From the NCBI RefSeq assembly GCF_001667885.1, contig NZ_LZJW01000062.1, positions 37,827 to 101,826 on the forward strand: a stretch of 64,000 bases of DNA. The letters are read 5' to 3'. The DNA is from Mycobacterium scrofulaceum (GTDB taxonomy: Bacteria; Actinomycetota; Actinomycetes; Mycobacteriales; Mycobacteriaceae). The translations under genes and the position numbers were made by a program. This document shows, piece after piece, positions 46,267 to 53,288 of the stretch (position 1 is its first letter; every line of letters begins with the position of its first letter). The notes beneath the pieces were generated by a model. That model saw nothing but the letters and a program-made list of their open reading frames with translations. It was not told the origin of the DNA and made no database searches.

Positions 46267-46704
46267 ATGGAACCGGAGAGCGATCCCTTCGACCTCCAGC
46301 GCTTCGTCGACGCGCAGGCCCCGGTGTACCGCGACGTGGTCGACGAGTTGCGTTCCGGGCGGAAGCGCAGCCACTGGATGTGGTTCGTCTTCCCGCAGTT
46401 GCGCGGCCTGGGTGGCAGCCCGACGGCGGTGCGTTACGGCATCTCGTCGCTGCAGGAGGCCCGCGCCTACCTGCGCCACGAGGTGTTGGGGCCGCGACTG
46501 CGCGAGTGTGCCCGGCTGGTCAACGAGGTGCAGGGCCGGTCGGTCGGCGAGATCTTCGGCTCGCCCGACGACCTGAAGTTGTGTTCGTCGATGACCCTGT
46601 TCTCGCGGGCGACCGACGACAACGAGGACTTCGTCGCGCTGCTCGACAAGTACTACGACGGCCGGCAGGACCGACTCACGCTCGAGCGCCTAGACCGGGC
46701 TTAG
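46267..46704 (+). CDS. DUF1810 family protein (Rv1873-like)
   Basis: A 145-residue alpha-helical DUF1810 protein with FDLQRFVDAQAPVYRDVVDE, the highly conserved RKRSHWMWFVFPQLRGLG, YGISSLQEARAYLRHEVLGP and DDLKLCSSMTLFS. A structure exists for M. tuberculosis Rv1873, but no enzymatic activity is established. The ATG at 46267 lies 10-19 bp from the divergent lldD2 start, so it may be leaderless. The end overlaps the convergent GH13 gene by 15 bp. Confidence 0.88.
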   Translation: MEPESDPFDLQRFVDAQAPVYRDVVDELRSGRKRSHWMWFVFPQLRGLGGSPTAVRYGISSLQEARAYLRHEVLGPRLRECARLVNEVQGRSVGEIFGSPDDLKLCSSMTLFSRATDDNEDFVALLDKYYDGRQDRLTLERLDRA

Positions 46705-47997
46705 GATCCGCCAGCCGTGCGGCTCGACGACCACCGCGTCGACGACCTCCTGAGGCGGCGCGGACGACCCGCCGATGACCCGCCGATGGGCGGTGCCCAG
46801 CTGTGACAGCGCCACGCGCATCGGTTCGTCGCCGACGTTGAGCGCGACCAGCAACGCGTCGTCGCCGTTGCGCGTCTCGTACACGTAATGCAGGTTTTCC
46901 AGCCGCAGCGCAGTGGTCGTCGCCCGGTGCAGCCACGGGTGGCGCCGGCGCAACCCGACGAGGAATTGGTGCAACGCCCAAATCTCCGCGCCGAACGCAT
47001 CCAATTGCAACGGGGGAGAAGCGAACTCGGGGCGCACAGCGTCGTCGCCGCCGTAACGCTCCTCTTTGACGCCGCGGAATCCCAGCTCATCGCCCGCGTA
47101 CACACTGGGCACGCCGCCGACGGTGAGCAGCAGCACCAGCGCGTGCGCCACGTGCCGGGGGTTTTCCAGCCGGCTGGCGATCCGGGTGACGTCGTGGTTG
47201 CCGATGAAGGTGAGCGGGACGAAGTCGGCCAGGAACTCGGCATGCCGCTGCAACGCCCAGTCCAGCTCGAAGAAGTTACCGTCGTTGAGGCTGCTCCAAA
47301 TCGCTTTCCACAGCTCGTATTGGGTGGCCGAGTCGAACGTGGCCGACCGCACCACCGCGGCGTAGTCGCCGTGGATGAGCTCGCCGACGAACCAGGAGTC
47401 GGGGAAGCGCTCGCGCACCTTGGGCAACGTCGACGCCCAAAACCGTTCCGGCACCGTATAAGCCGCGTCGAGGCGCCAGCCGTCGGCGCCGCGCTCCAGC
47501 CAGTGGGCCATCACGTCGGCGGTGTAGTCGATCACCTCGGGATTGTCGTGGTTGAGGGTGATCAGCTCGGCGTGACCCTCGAAGGTGTGGAACGCGCCGG
47601 GGCGTCCGCGGAACCAGCGCGCGGCCGCGCCATCCTGCGCGGCCTGCTGGTAGCGGGGGAAGTCCACGCCGACGTGGTTGAACACGCCGTCGAGCAGGAT
47701 GCGCAGTCCGCGGCGGCGAGCTTCGGCGACGAGATAGTCGAAGTCGGCGTCGTCACCGAGCCGGGGATCGATGCGGTAGTGGTCGGTGGTGTCGTAACCG
47801 TGTGTGCGCGAGGCGAATATCGGGCCCAGCGCGATGCCCGAGGCGCCCAGCGCGATGGCGTGGTCGAACCAGTCGACGAGCCGCCGCAGCCGGTGTTCGT
47901 CCGGCTGCGGCGGCTCCGACGAAGGAAAGGCACCGACGAACCCCAGCGGATAGACCTGCCACCAGATCGCGTGTTCTACCCAGGCCGGTGCCGTCAC
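46690..47997 (-). CDS. GH13 alpha-amylase family glycosidase
   Basis: A 435-residue TIM-barrel glycoside hydrolase. The start HAIWWQVYPLGFVGAFP is typical of GH13, and the conserved regions are all present: DGVFNHVG (region I), GWRLDAAY with the Asp nucleophile (II), FVGELIHGDY with the acid/base Glu (III) and FIGNHDVTR with the transition-state Asp (IV). No signal peptide is seen, so it probably acts on cytosolic alpha-glucans or oligosaccharides. H37Rv has no such gene here as far as I recall. It begins 4 bp before the ahpD stop region and may be coupled to ahpD. Confidence 0.9.
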   Translation of the reverse strand: MTAPAWVEHAIWWQVYPLGFVGAFPSSEPPQPDEHRLRRLVDWFDHAIALGASGIALGPIFASRTHGYDTTDHYRIDPRLGDDADFDYLVAEARRRGLRILLDGVFNHVGVDFPRYQQAAQDGAAARWFRGRPGAFHTFEGHAELITLNHDNPEVIDYTADVMAHWLERGADGWRLDAAYTVPERFWASTLPKVRERFPDSWFVGELIHGDYAAVVRSATFDSATQYELWKAIWSSLNDGNFFELDWALQRHAEFLADFVPLTFIGNHDVTRIASRLENPRHVAHALVLLLTVGGVPSVYAGDELGFRGVKEERYGGDDAVRPEFASPPLQLDAFGAEIWALHQFLVGLRRRHPWLHRATTTALRLENLHYVYETRNGDDALLVALNVGDEPMRVALSQLGTAHRRVIGGSSAPPQEVVDAVVVEPHGWRILSPV

Positions 47998-48001
47998 TGC
48001 G

Positions 48002-48538
48002 TCAGCCGACGGTGGCCAGGGTTTGGGCGGCGACGATAGCCTGTGCCACGCCGGAGACGATGGCCGCGGCCTTCAACGCCTCCTGGATGGTCTCCCTGCT
48101 CACCCCCGCCTCGCGCAGCGTGTGTTCGTGAGCGGCCACGCAGTCCGGACAACCGTTGATCGACGACACCGCGAAGCACCACAGCTCGAAGTTTGCCTTA
48201 TCCACACCGGGATTGGCGATGATGTTCATCCGCAACCCCGCGCGCAGATCGTCGTACTTCCCGTCGAGGAAGCCGCGGCCCCGGTAGAACACGTTGTTCA
48301 TGCCCATGATCGACGCGGCCCCCAGCGCCGCGTTGTACGCCTCGGCCGACAGGACGTCGGCCGCCTCGGCGCCGATCTCGCTGATCACTTGGGTGTTCCG
48401 GGTCGCCGCGGCGCTCGCCAGCAGGGTGCCCCACAGCTGTTCCTCGTTGAGCTCCGTAGTGCGCGTGATCGAGCCCAGGTTCAGCTTGAGGTCCTTGGCG
48501 TACTCGGGCAGCGCTTCCTTGAGGTTTTCTACGCTCAT
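48002..48538 (-). CDS. ahpD: Alkyl hydroperoxide reductase adaptor
   Basis: A 178-residue helical disulfide reductase of the carboxymuconolactone-decarboxylase fold. The active motif is [12 protein letters not shown] (Cys-x-x-Cys with His) near residue 130. In mycobacteria AhpD passes electrons from dihydrolipoamide systems to AhpC. Homologue of Rv2429. It lies 41 bp after ahpC in the same operon. In M. tuberculosis ahpCD are located near Rv2428, but here they sit beside the Rv1873 homologue. Confidence 0.95.
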   Translation of the reverse strand: MSVENLKEALPEYAKDLKLNLGSITRTTELNEEQLWGTLLASAAATRNTQVISEIGAEAADVLSAEAYNAALGAASIMGMNNVFYRGRGFLDGKYDDLRAGLRMNIIANPGVDKANFELWCFAVSSINGCPDCVAAHEHTLREAGVSRETIQEALKAAAIVSGVAQAIVAAQTLATVG

Positions 48539-48579
48539 CTCACCCTCCTAGTCAGACCTTGTACCCGCAGGGGCCCGGA

Positions 48580-49167
48580 CTAAGCCGAAGCCTTGAGGAG
48601 CTCGGCGGCGTTCAGCGTCGGGTCGCCCTTGCGCCAGTTGCAGGCGCAGAGCTCGTCGGACTGCAGCGCGTCGAGCACCCGCAGCACTTCCTCCACGTTG
48701 CGTCCCACGGATCCGGCGGTGACCGAGACGAATTGGATCTCGTTGTTGGGGTCCACCAGGAAGGTGGCCCGGTCGGCGACGCCGTCGGCGTTGAGAACGC
48801 CGGTGGCCAGGCTCAGCTCGCGCTTGATGTCCGAGAGCATCGGGAACGGCAGCTTCTTCAGATCCTCGTGCTGGGCCCGCCAGTTGAAGTGCACGAACTC
48901 GCTGTCGATCGAGACGCCCAGGACCTGCGCGTCGCGGTCTTCGAACTCGTCGTTGAGCTTGCCGAACGCGGCAATCTCGGTCGGGCAGACGAAGGTGAAG
49001 TCCTTGGGCCAGAAGAACACAACGCGCCACTTGCCTTCGTGGTCCTCGCTGGTGACGGTCGTGAAGTAGTCCTCGGGCTGCTTGGCGTCGACCTTGGACA
49101 GATCGCCCGGGATCAGCGCGGTGAGCTCGTAGGCGGGGAATTGGTCGCCGATGGTCAGCAAAGGCAT
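48580..49167 (-). CDS. ahpC: Alkyl hydroperoxide reductase (peroxiredoxin)
   Basis: A 195-residue 2-Cys peroxiredoxin. The peroxidatic Cys is in FTFVCPTEI (about residue 61), and the C-terminal resolving cysteines are in CACNWRKGD (about 174 and 176), as in mycobacterial AhpC. It detoxifies organic hydroperoxides and peroxynitrite. It is the first gene of ahpC-ahpD and is divergent from an intact oxyR with 101 bp between their starts. It is likely OxyR-controlled through the shared region. Confidence 0.97.
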   Translation of the reverse strand: MPLLTIGDQFPAYELTALIPGDLSKVDAKQPEDYFTTVTSEDHEGKWRVVFFWPKDFTFVCPTEIAAFGKLNDEFEDRDAQVLGVSIDSEFVHFNWRAQHEDLKKLPFPMLSDIKRELSLATGVLNADGVADRATFLVDPNNEIQFVSVTAGSVGRNVEEVLRVLDALQSDELCACNWRKGDPTLNAAELLKASA

Positions 49168-49259
49168 GGCTCTCCTAATTTGGATTTACTCAAGATTAGC
49201 TTTCCCTGTCATGTTGCCTGCAGACCCTGTCTGAAGTAAAGGTGATATTTCCCACTACA

Positions 49260-49280
49260 CTTATAGGTATGCCCGATAAG
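49260..49280. promoter_or_regulatory. OxyR-type dyad centred on the oxyR start codon
   Basis: CTTATAGGT-ATG-CCCGATAAG matches the palindrome CTTATCGGC-N3-GCCGATAAG described in oxyR-ahpC regions of mycobacteria. The N3 is the oxyR ATG itself (49269-49271). OxyR bound here would cover its own start, fitting autoregulation, and lies about 93 bp from the ahpC start. The match is by eye and memory. Confidence 0.82.
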
Positions 49281-50204
49281 ACTTATCAGCCGACTATCGC
49301 CGGCCTGCGCGCCTTCGTGGCGGTTGCCGAACGACGTCAATTTAGCGGTGCCGCAACATCTCTCGGCGTCAGCCAGTCCACGTTGTCACAGGCACTCGCG
49401 GCACTGGAGACCGGGCTCGGCAGCCGGCTCATCGAGCGCTCTACCCGGCGTGTCCTCTTGACGGCCGAGGGCATCGAGCTGCTGCCGCGCGCCCAGGCCG
49501 TCATCGAGGCGGTGGACGCGTTCACCTCCGCGGCGGCGGGGTCATCCGATCCGCTGCGGGCCGGGATGCGGTTGGGTTTGATCCCGACGATCGCGCCCTA
49601 CGTGTTGCCGACGGTGCTGGCCGGCCTTGCCGAGCGATATCCAGAAATGACGTTGCGGGTGACGGAAGACCAGACCGAACGACTCCTGACGGTACTGCGC
49701 GAGGGCGCGCTCGACGCGGCGCTGATCGCCCTGCCCGCGGACGCCGGCGGCGTCACCGCCATCCCGATCTACGACGAAGACTTCGTGCTCGCGCTGCCGC
49801 CCGGCCACCCGCTGTCCGGGAAGCGCCGGGTCCCGGCCACGGCGCTGGCGGATCTGCCGCTGCTGCTGTTGGACGAGGGGCACTGCCTGCGCGACCAGGC
49901 GCTCGACGTGTGCCACAAGGCCGGTGTGCGACCGGAGCTGGCCAACACCCGCGCGGCGTCGCTGGCCACCGCGGTGCAATGCGTGACCGGCGGCCTGGGA
50001 GTGACCCTGATCCCGCAGAGCGCGGTGCCGGTCGAGGCGACGCGAACCCGCCTCGGCCTGGCGCAGTTCGCCGCACCCCGCCCCGGGCGGCGCATCGGCT
50101 TGGTGTACCGCTCGTCCAGCGGCCGCGACGAGGCCTACCGGCAGCTGGCACAGATGATCGGCATGTTGATCAGTGACGAACACCCCGTACGGCTGGTCAA
50201 GTAG
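49269..50204 (+). CDS. oxyR: Peroxide-responsive LysR-type regulator, intact
   Basis: A 311-residue LysR-type regulator. The N-terminal HTH is complete ([21 protein letters not shown] with recognition [11 protein letters not shown]). The redox Cys pair is in [12 protein letters not shown], with nine residues separation as in E. coli OxyR C199/C208. In the M. tuberculosis complex oxyR is a pseudogene; this copy is intact and full length. It is divergent from ahpC and activates it on peroxide stress. Downstream, an EthD-like gene follows after 26 bp and may be in the same unit. Confidence 0.95.
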   Translation: MPDKTYQPTIAGLRAFVAVAERRQFSGAATSLGVSQSTLSQALAALETGLGSRLIERSTRRVLLTAEGIELLPRAQAVIEAVDAFTSAAAGSSDPLRAGMRLGLIPTIAPYVLPTVLAGLAERYPEMTLRVTEDQTERLLTVLREGALDAALIALPADAGGVTAIPIYDEDFVLALPPGHPLSGKRRVPATALADLPLLLLDEGHCLRDQALDVCHKAGVRPELANTRAASLATAVQCVTGGLGVTLIPQSAVPVEATRTRLGLAQFAAPRPGRRIGLVYRSSSGRDEAYRQLAQMIGMLISDEHPVRLVK

Positions 50205-50230
50205 CGCGGCGCCGGCGGTAGGTTCAGCCC

Positions 50231-50941
50231 ATGGAAAAGGTGATCGCGGTGCTCAGGACGGCCGATTTCGGCGACGATTGGTGCGCCCGCCAGCGGGGAC
50301 CGGTCGCCGAGTCGCTATTGGAGCTGGGCCTGCCGGGGCTCGCGGTCAACGTTCGCGACGACGCGGTGCGCCATTCGCTGATGACGCTGACGACGCTGGA
50401 CCCGCCCGTCGGCGCGGTGGTGAGCATGTGGACGCAGCAGTGCTACGGCGAGCAGATGACCGCAGCCCTCGACCTGCTCGCGGCCGAATGCGAACAACTC
50501 GCCGCGTACCTCGTCACCGAATCGGTGCCGCTGAAAGCGCCCAGCACCGAGCCGGGTTCGCGCACAACGGGTTTGGCCAACATCGCGCTGCTGCGCCGGC
50601 CCGAGGGCCTGGACCAGGCGAGCTGGCTGAACCGGTGGCAGCGCGACCACACCTCGGTGGCGATCGAGACGCAGTCGACCTTCGGCTACACCCAGAACTG
50701 GGTGGTGCGCGCCCTAACCCCGGACGCGCCGGGAATCGCGGGCATCGTCGAGGAGTTGTTCCCGGCGGAGGCGATCACCGATCTCAAGGCCTTCTTCGGT
50801 GCCGCCGACGACAAGGACCTGCAGGACCGCTTGGGCCGAATGGTCGCCAGCACCACGGCGTTCGGCGCCAACGAGAACATCGACACCGTCCCCACCAGCC
50901 GCTACGTCTTCAAGACTCCGTTCATCGAGGAACCCACATGA
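50231..50941 (+). CDS. EthD-domain protein (Rv1874-like)
   Basis: A 236-residue protein with two EthD-like ferredoxin-fold halves; the second half shows LANIALLRRPEGLDQASWLNR (around residue 115) and RDHTSVAIETQSTFGYTQN, the typical W..rWxxxH pattern. EthD proteins accompany some oxidative pathways but have no fixed reaction. Homologue of Rv1874 by position. Its TGA shares bases with the following ATG (ATGA overlap at 50938-50941), so the two are translationally coupled. Confidence 0.82.
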   Translation: MEKVIAVLRTADFGDDWCARQRGPVAESLLELGLPGLAVNVRDDAVRHSLMTLTTLDPPVGAVVSMWTQQCYGEQMTAALDLLAAECEQLAAYLVTESVPLKAPSTEPGSRTTGLANIALLRRPEGLDQASWLNRWQRDHTSVAIETQSTFGYTQNWVVRALTPDAPGIAGIVEELFPAEAITDLKAFFGAADDKDLQDRLGRMVASTTAFGANENIDTVPTSRYVFKTPFIEEPT

Positions 50942-51381
50942 CATCTCTGCGTGACGCCGTCGGCCTGGCCGCGGCGGAAAGTGGCCTGGCGGTCGTCTCC
51001 ACGGTTCGTGCCGACGCGACGGTGCAGGCGTCGCTGGTCAACGTCGGCCTGTTGCCGCATCCGGACAGCGGCGAGGAGGTGTTGGGCTTCACCACCTACG
51101 GCAAGGTCAAGCTGGCCAACCTGCGCGCACGGCCGCAACTGGCGGTCACCTTTCGCAAGGGCTGGCAGTGGGCGACGGTCGAGGGCCGCGCCGAGCTGGC
51201 CGGCCCCGAAGACGCCCAGCCCTGGCTGACCACGGACGACCAGCTGCGGCTCTTGCTCCGCGACGTCTTCACCGCCGCGGGCGGCACGCATGACGACTGG
51301 GACGAGTACGACCGCGTCATGGCGCGGGAGCGGCGCGCGGTCGTGCTGATCGCGCCCACCCGCGTCTACAGCAACGGCTGA
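50938..51381 (+). CDS. PNPOx-like F420/flavin-binding protein (Rv1875-like)
   Basis: A 147-residue split beta-barrel protein of the PNPOx-like, F420-binding type. Motifs seen: GLAVVSTVRADATVQASLVN, EEVLGFTTYGKVKLANLRA, PQLAVTFRKGWQWATVEGRA and a C-terminal EYDRVMARERRAVVLIAPTRV. The acceptor is unknown. It overlaps the upstream gene by 4 bp, and an enoyl-CoA hydratase gene follows 18 bp later, so these probably form one operon. Confidence 0.85.
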   Translation: MTSLRDAVGLAAAESGLAVVSTVRADATVQASLVNVGLLPHPDSGEEVLGFTTYGKVKLANLRARPQLAVTFRKGWQWATVEGRAELAGPEDAQPWLTTDDQLRLLLRDVFTAAGGTHDDWDEYDRVMARERRAVVLIAPTRVYSNG

Positions 51382-51399
51382 CCTGGTTAGGCTGCAGCC

Positions 51400-52152
51400 G
51401 TGACGCTGCAGATCGATGACGACAAGCGGGTACGCACCCTCACGCTGAACCGGCCCGAGGCGCTGAACGCGTTCAACGAGGCGCTGTACGACGCCACCGC
51501 GGAGGCGCTGTTGGCCGCGGCCGACGATCCCGAGGTCGCCGTGGTGCTACTGACCGGCGCGGGCCGCGGCTTCAGCGCGGGCACCGATCTCGCCGAGATG
51601 CAGGCCCGCATCGTCGATCCGGACTTCACCCCGGGCAAGCACGGCTTCATCGGCCTGATCGATGCCCTCAGCGCGTTCCCCAAGCCGCTCATCTGCGCGG
51701 TCAACGGCGTCGGGGTCGGCATCGGCGCCACCATCCTGGGCTACGCCGATCTGGCATTCATGTCGTCGACGGCCCGGCTGAAGTGCCCGTTCACCAGCCT
51801 GGGGGTGGCCCCGGAAGCGGCGTCGTCGTACCTGCTGCCGCAGCTGGTGGGCCGGCAGAACGCCGCCTGGCTGCTGATGTCCTCGGAGTGGGTGGACGCC
51901 GGCGAGGCGTTGCGGATGGGCCTGGTCTGGCGGGTCTGCGAACCCGACGATCTGCTGCCCGAAGCCCGCCGGCACGCGGAAATCCTTGCCAGCCGGCCGA
52001 TTTCAAGCCTGATGGCGGTCAAGCACACGATGGTGGAGCCGGTCCGGCCGGAGATCGCCGCGGCCACCGCGCGGGAAAACGCGCACTTCGCCGAACTGAT
52101 GGGGGCGCAGGCCAACGCCGCCGCCCTGGCGGACTTCAACAAGGCCCGCTGA
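51400..52152 (+). CDS. Enoyl-CoA hydratase/isomerase family protein
   Basis: A 250-residue crotonase-fold protein. Seen are NRPEALNAFNEALYDA, the oxyanion-hole segment RGFSAGTDLAEM, and ICAVNGVGVGIGATILGYAD. The usual catalytic Glu pair is not both clear, so it may be an isomerase rather than a hydratase. A C-terminal helix ENAHFAELMGAQANAAALADF closes the fold. It begins at a GTG (51400). It is probably the third gene of the Rv1874-75 operon. H37Rv has no crotonase gene at this junction as I recall. Confidence 0.88.
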   Translation: MTLQIDDDKRVRTLTLNRPEALNAFNEALYDATAEALLAAADDPEVAVVLLTGAGRGFSAGTDLAEMQARIVDPDFTPGKHGFIGLIDALSAFPKPLICAVNGVGVGIGATILGYADLAFMSSTARLKCPFTSLGVAPEAASSYLLPQLVGRQNAAWLLMSSEWVDAGEALRMGLVWRVCEPDDLLPEARRHAEILASRPISSLMAVKHTMVEPVRPEIAAATARENAHFAELMGAQANAAALADFNKAR

Positions 52153-52180
52153 GCGGGCGCCAATTCCTGAAGCGACGAAG

Positions 52181-52366
52181 CTAAAGCGACGGAGCGGTCT
52201 CGAGGTTCGCCGACGCGGCGATGATCGCCCGCAGCGTCCTTCGGCAGCGCCCGCAGTCGCCGCCGGCCCCGCACGCGGCCGCAACCTCTTTGGAGGTGGA
52301 GGCGCCCCGGGCGACCACCTCGGACACCGTGTGGTTGGTCACGCCGACACACAGGCATACGTACAT
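52181..52366 (-). CDS. bfd: Bacterioferritin-associated ferredoxin
   Basis: A 61-residue [2Fe-2S] protein of the BFD family. Four Cys for the cluster are in MYVCLCVGV (CxC) and CGAGGDCGRC (a CxxC at the end). BFD docks on bacterioferritin and reduces its core to release iron. The ATG at 52364-52366 is tightly overlapped by the end of a 42-codon frame upstream, so translation coupling is possible. It is divergent from bfrA, which lies 357 bp away, with tandem IdeR boxes between. In M. tuberculosis this ferredoxin is not next to bfrA in my memory of the map. Confidence 0.93.
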   Translation of the reverse strand: MYVCLCVGVTNHTVSEVVARGASTSKEVAAACGAGGDCGRCRRTLRAIIAASANLETAPSL

Positions 52367-52494
52367 CAGCGCATCCCCTGCATGCGGACGACGTTCCCTT
52401 CCTCGACGGCCTGGCCACGCGCGCTCAATTCGTCCTCCCTCTCGGCACCCCGTGTCACCGGGATTCCCGAAGAAAATGCCGAACCGACAGCCAT
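52366..52494 (-). CDS. Candidate 42-codon leader ORF coupled to bfd
   Basis: This frame starts at the ATG 52492-52494, one base from the first IdeR box, and its TGA overlaps the bfd ATG (TGATG). It encodes MAVGSAFSSGIPVTRGAERE and 22 more, mostly charged, residues. A possible -10 (TAGACT) on the minus strand inside the box would put transcription at this ATG, making it a leaderless small ORF. It could set bfd translation. There is no homologue known to me; it may be only part of the bfd leader. Confidence 0.4.
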   Translation of the reverse strand: MAVGSAFSSGIPVTRGAEREDELSARGQAVEEGNVVRMQGMR

Positions 52495-52495
52495 A

Positions 52496-52514
52496 TTAGT
52501 TGAGTCTAACCTAA
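52496..52514. promoter_or_regulatory. IdeR iron box 1 (bfd-bfrA region)
   Basis: TTAGTTGAGTCTAACCTAA matches the IdeR consensus at 16 of 19 positions. It differs by two bases from the bfrA box of M. tuberculosis as I recall it (TTAGTGGAGTCTAACCTAA). It lies 130 bp before the bfd start and 208 bp before bfrA. Confidence 0.88.
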
Positions 52515-52519
52515 GTTGA

Positions 52520-52538
52520 TTAGCGCAGTCTAACCTTA
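52520..52538. promoter_or_regulatory. IdeR iron box 2 (bfd-bfrA region)
   Basis: TTAGCGCAGTCTAACCTTA matches the consensus at 14 of 19 positions and lies 5 bp after box 1. Tandem boxes upstream of bfrA are also seen in M. tuberculosis, where IdeR activates bfrA. Confidence 0.82.
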
Positions 52539-52648
52539 CTCGCCAGCAACGTCGGTCACCGGCGCGGCGGGGGACACACACTGAGCACAGCCATACCTTG
52601 CTGGCAGATTGCACCCCGGCATGGCAAAGTGCGACTACGGCCCGGCAT

Positions 52649-52670
52649 GGTGCGCGCAGCCCAGCGCACC
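52649..52670 (+). other. Hairpin in the bfrA leader region
   Basis: GGTGCGC and GCGCACC pair over 7 bp with an 8-nt loop. Just before it, CCCGGCATGG occurs twice (52615-52624 and 52641-52650). The structure lies 53-74 nt upstream of the bfrA ATG in what is probably the 5' leader. It may be a target for the MrsI-like RNA or an ordinary structure. Confidence 0.35.
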
Positions 52671-52722
52671 CCGCCACGGCCACGAATGACCACCGTTTCG
52701 ACGTCACCGTAGGGGAGTGATC

Positions 52723-53202
52723 ATGCAAGGGGATCCGGATGTTTTGCGCCTGCTCAACGAGCAGTTGACCGGCGAGCTCACCGCGATCAACCAATACTTC
52801 CTGCACTCCAAGATGCAGGACAACTGGGGCTTCACCGAGCTCGCCGAGCACACCCGCGCCGAGTCCTTCGACGAGATGCGGCACGCCGAGGCGATCACCG
52901 ACCGCATCCTGCTGCTGGACGGTTTGCCGAACTACCAGCGGCTGTTCTCGCTGCGGATCGGCCAGACGCTGCGCGAGCAGTTCGAGGCCGACCTGGCCAT
53001 CGAGTACGAGGTGATGGACCGGCTCAAGCCCGGCATCATCATGTGCCGCGAGAAACAGGACACCACCAGCGCCAACCTGTTGGAAGAGATCGTGGCGGAC
53101 GAGGAAAAGCACATCGACTACCTCGAGACGCAGCTGGAGCTGATGGACAAGCTCGGCGTGGAGCTCTACTCCGCGCAGTGCGTCTCGCGGCCGCCGAGCT
53201 GA
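52723..53202 (+). CDS. bfrA: Haem-containing bacterioferritin
   Basis: A 159-residue iron-storage protein forming a 24-mer shell; length equals M. tuberculosis BfrA (Rv1876). Ferroxidase residues are in the expected places: E18, E51 and H54, with E127/H130 region ADEEKHIDYLE. Haem ligand M52 is in DEMRHAEAI. The ATG at 52723 follows AGGGGAG with 5 nt spacing. Divergent from bfd, with tandem IdeR boxes, suggesting iron-activated expression. bfrA mRNA is a known target of MrsI in M. tuberculosis, and an MrsI-like RNA is in this window. Confidence 0.97.
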   Translation: MQGDPDVLRLLNEQLTGELTAINQYFLHSKMQDNWGFTELAEHTRAESFDEMRHAEAITDRILLLDGLPNYQRLFSLRIGQTLREQFEADLAIEYEVMDRLKPGIIMCREKQDTTSANLLEEIVADEEKHIDYLETQLELMDKLGVELYSAQCVSRPPS

Positions 53203-53288
53203 CATACCGCACACGCCTTCTCACGGCTGTGGTTGCCACGGGCTGACCGTGGGCACTCACTACCATCGAAAGCCGTGGGAGGGCGGGC

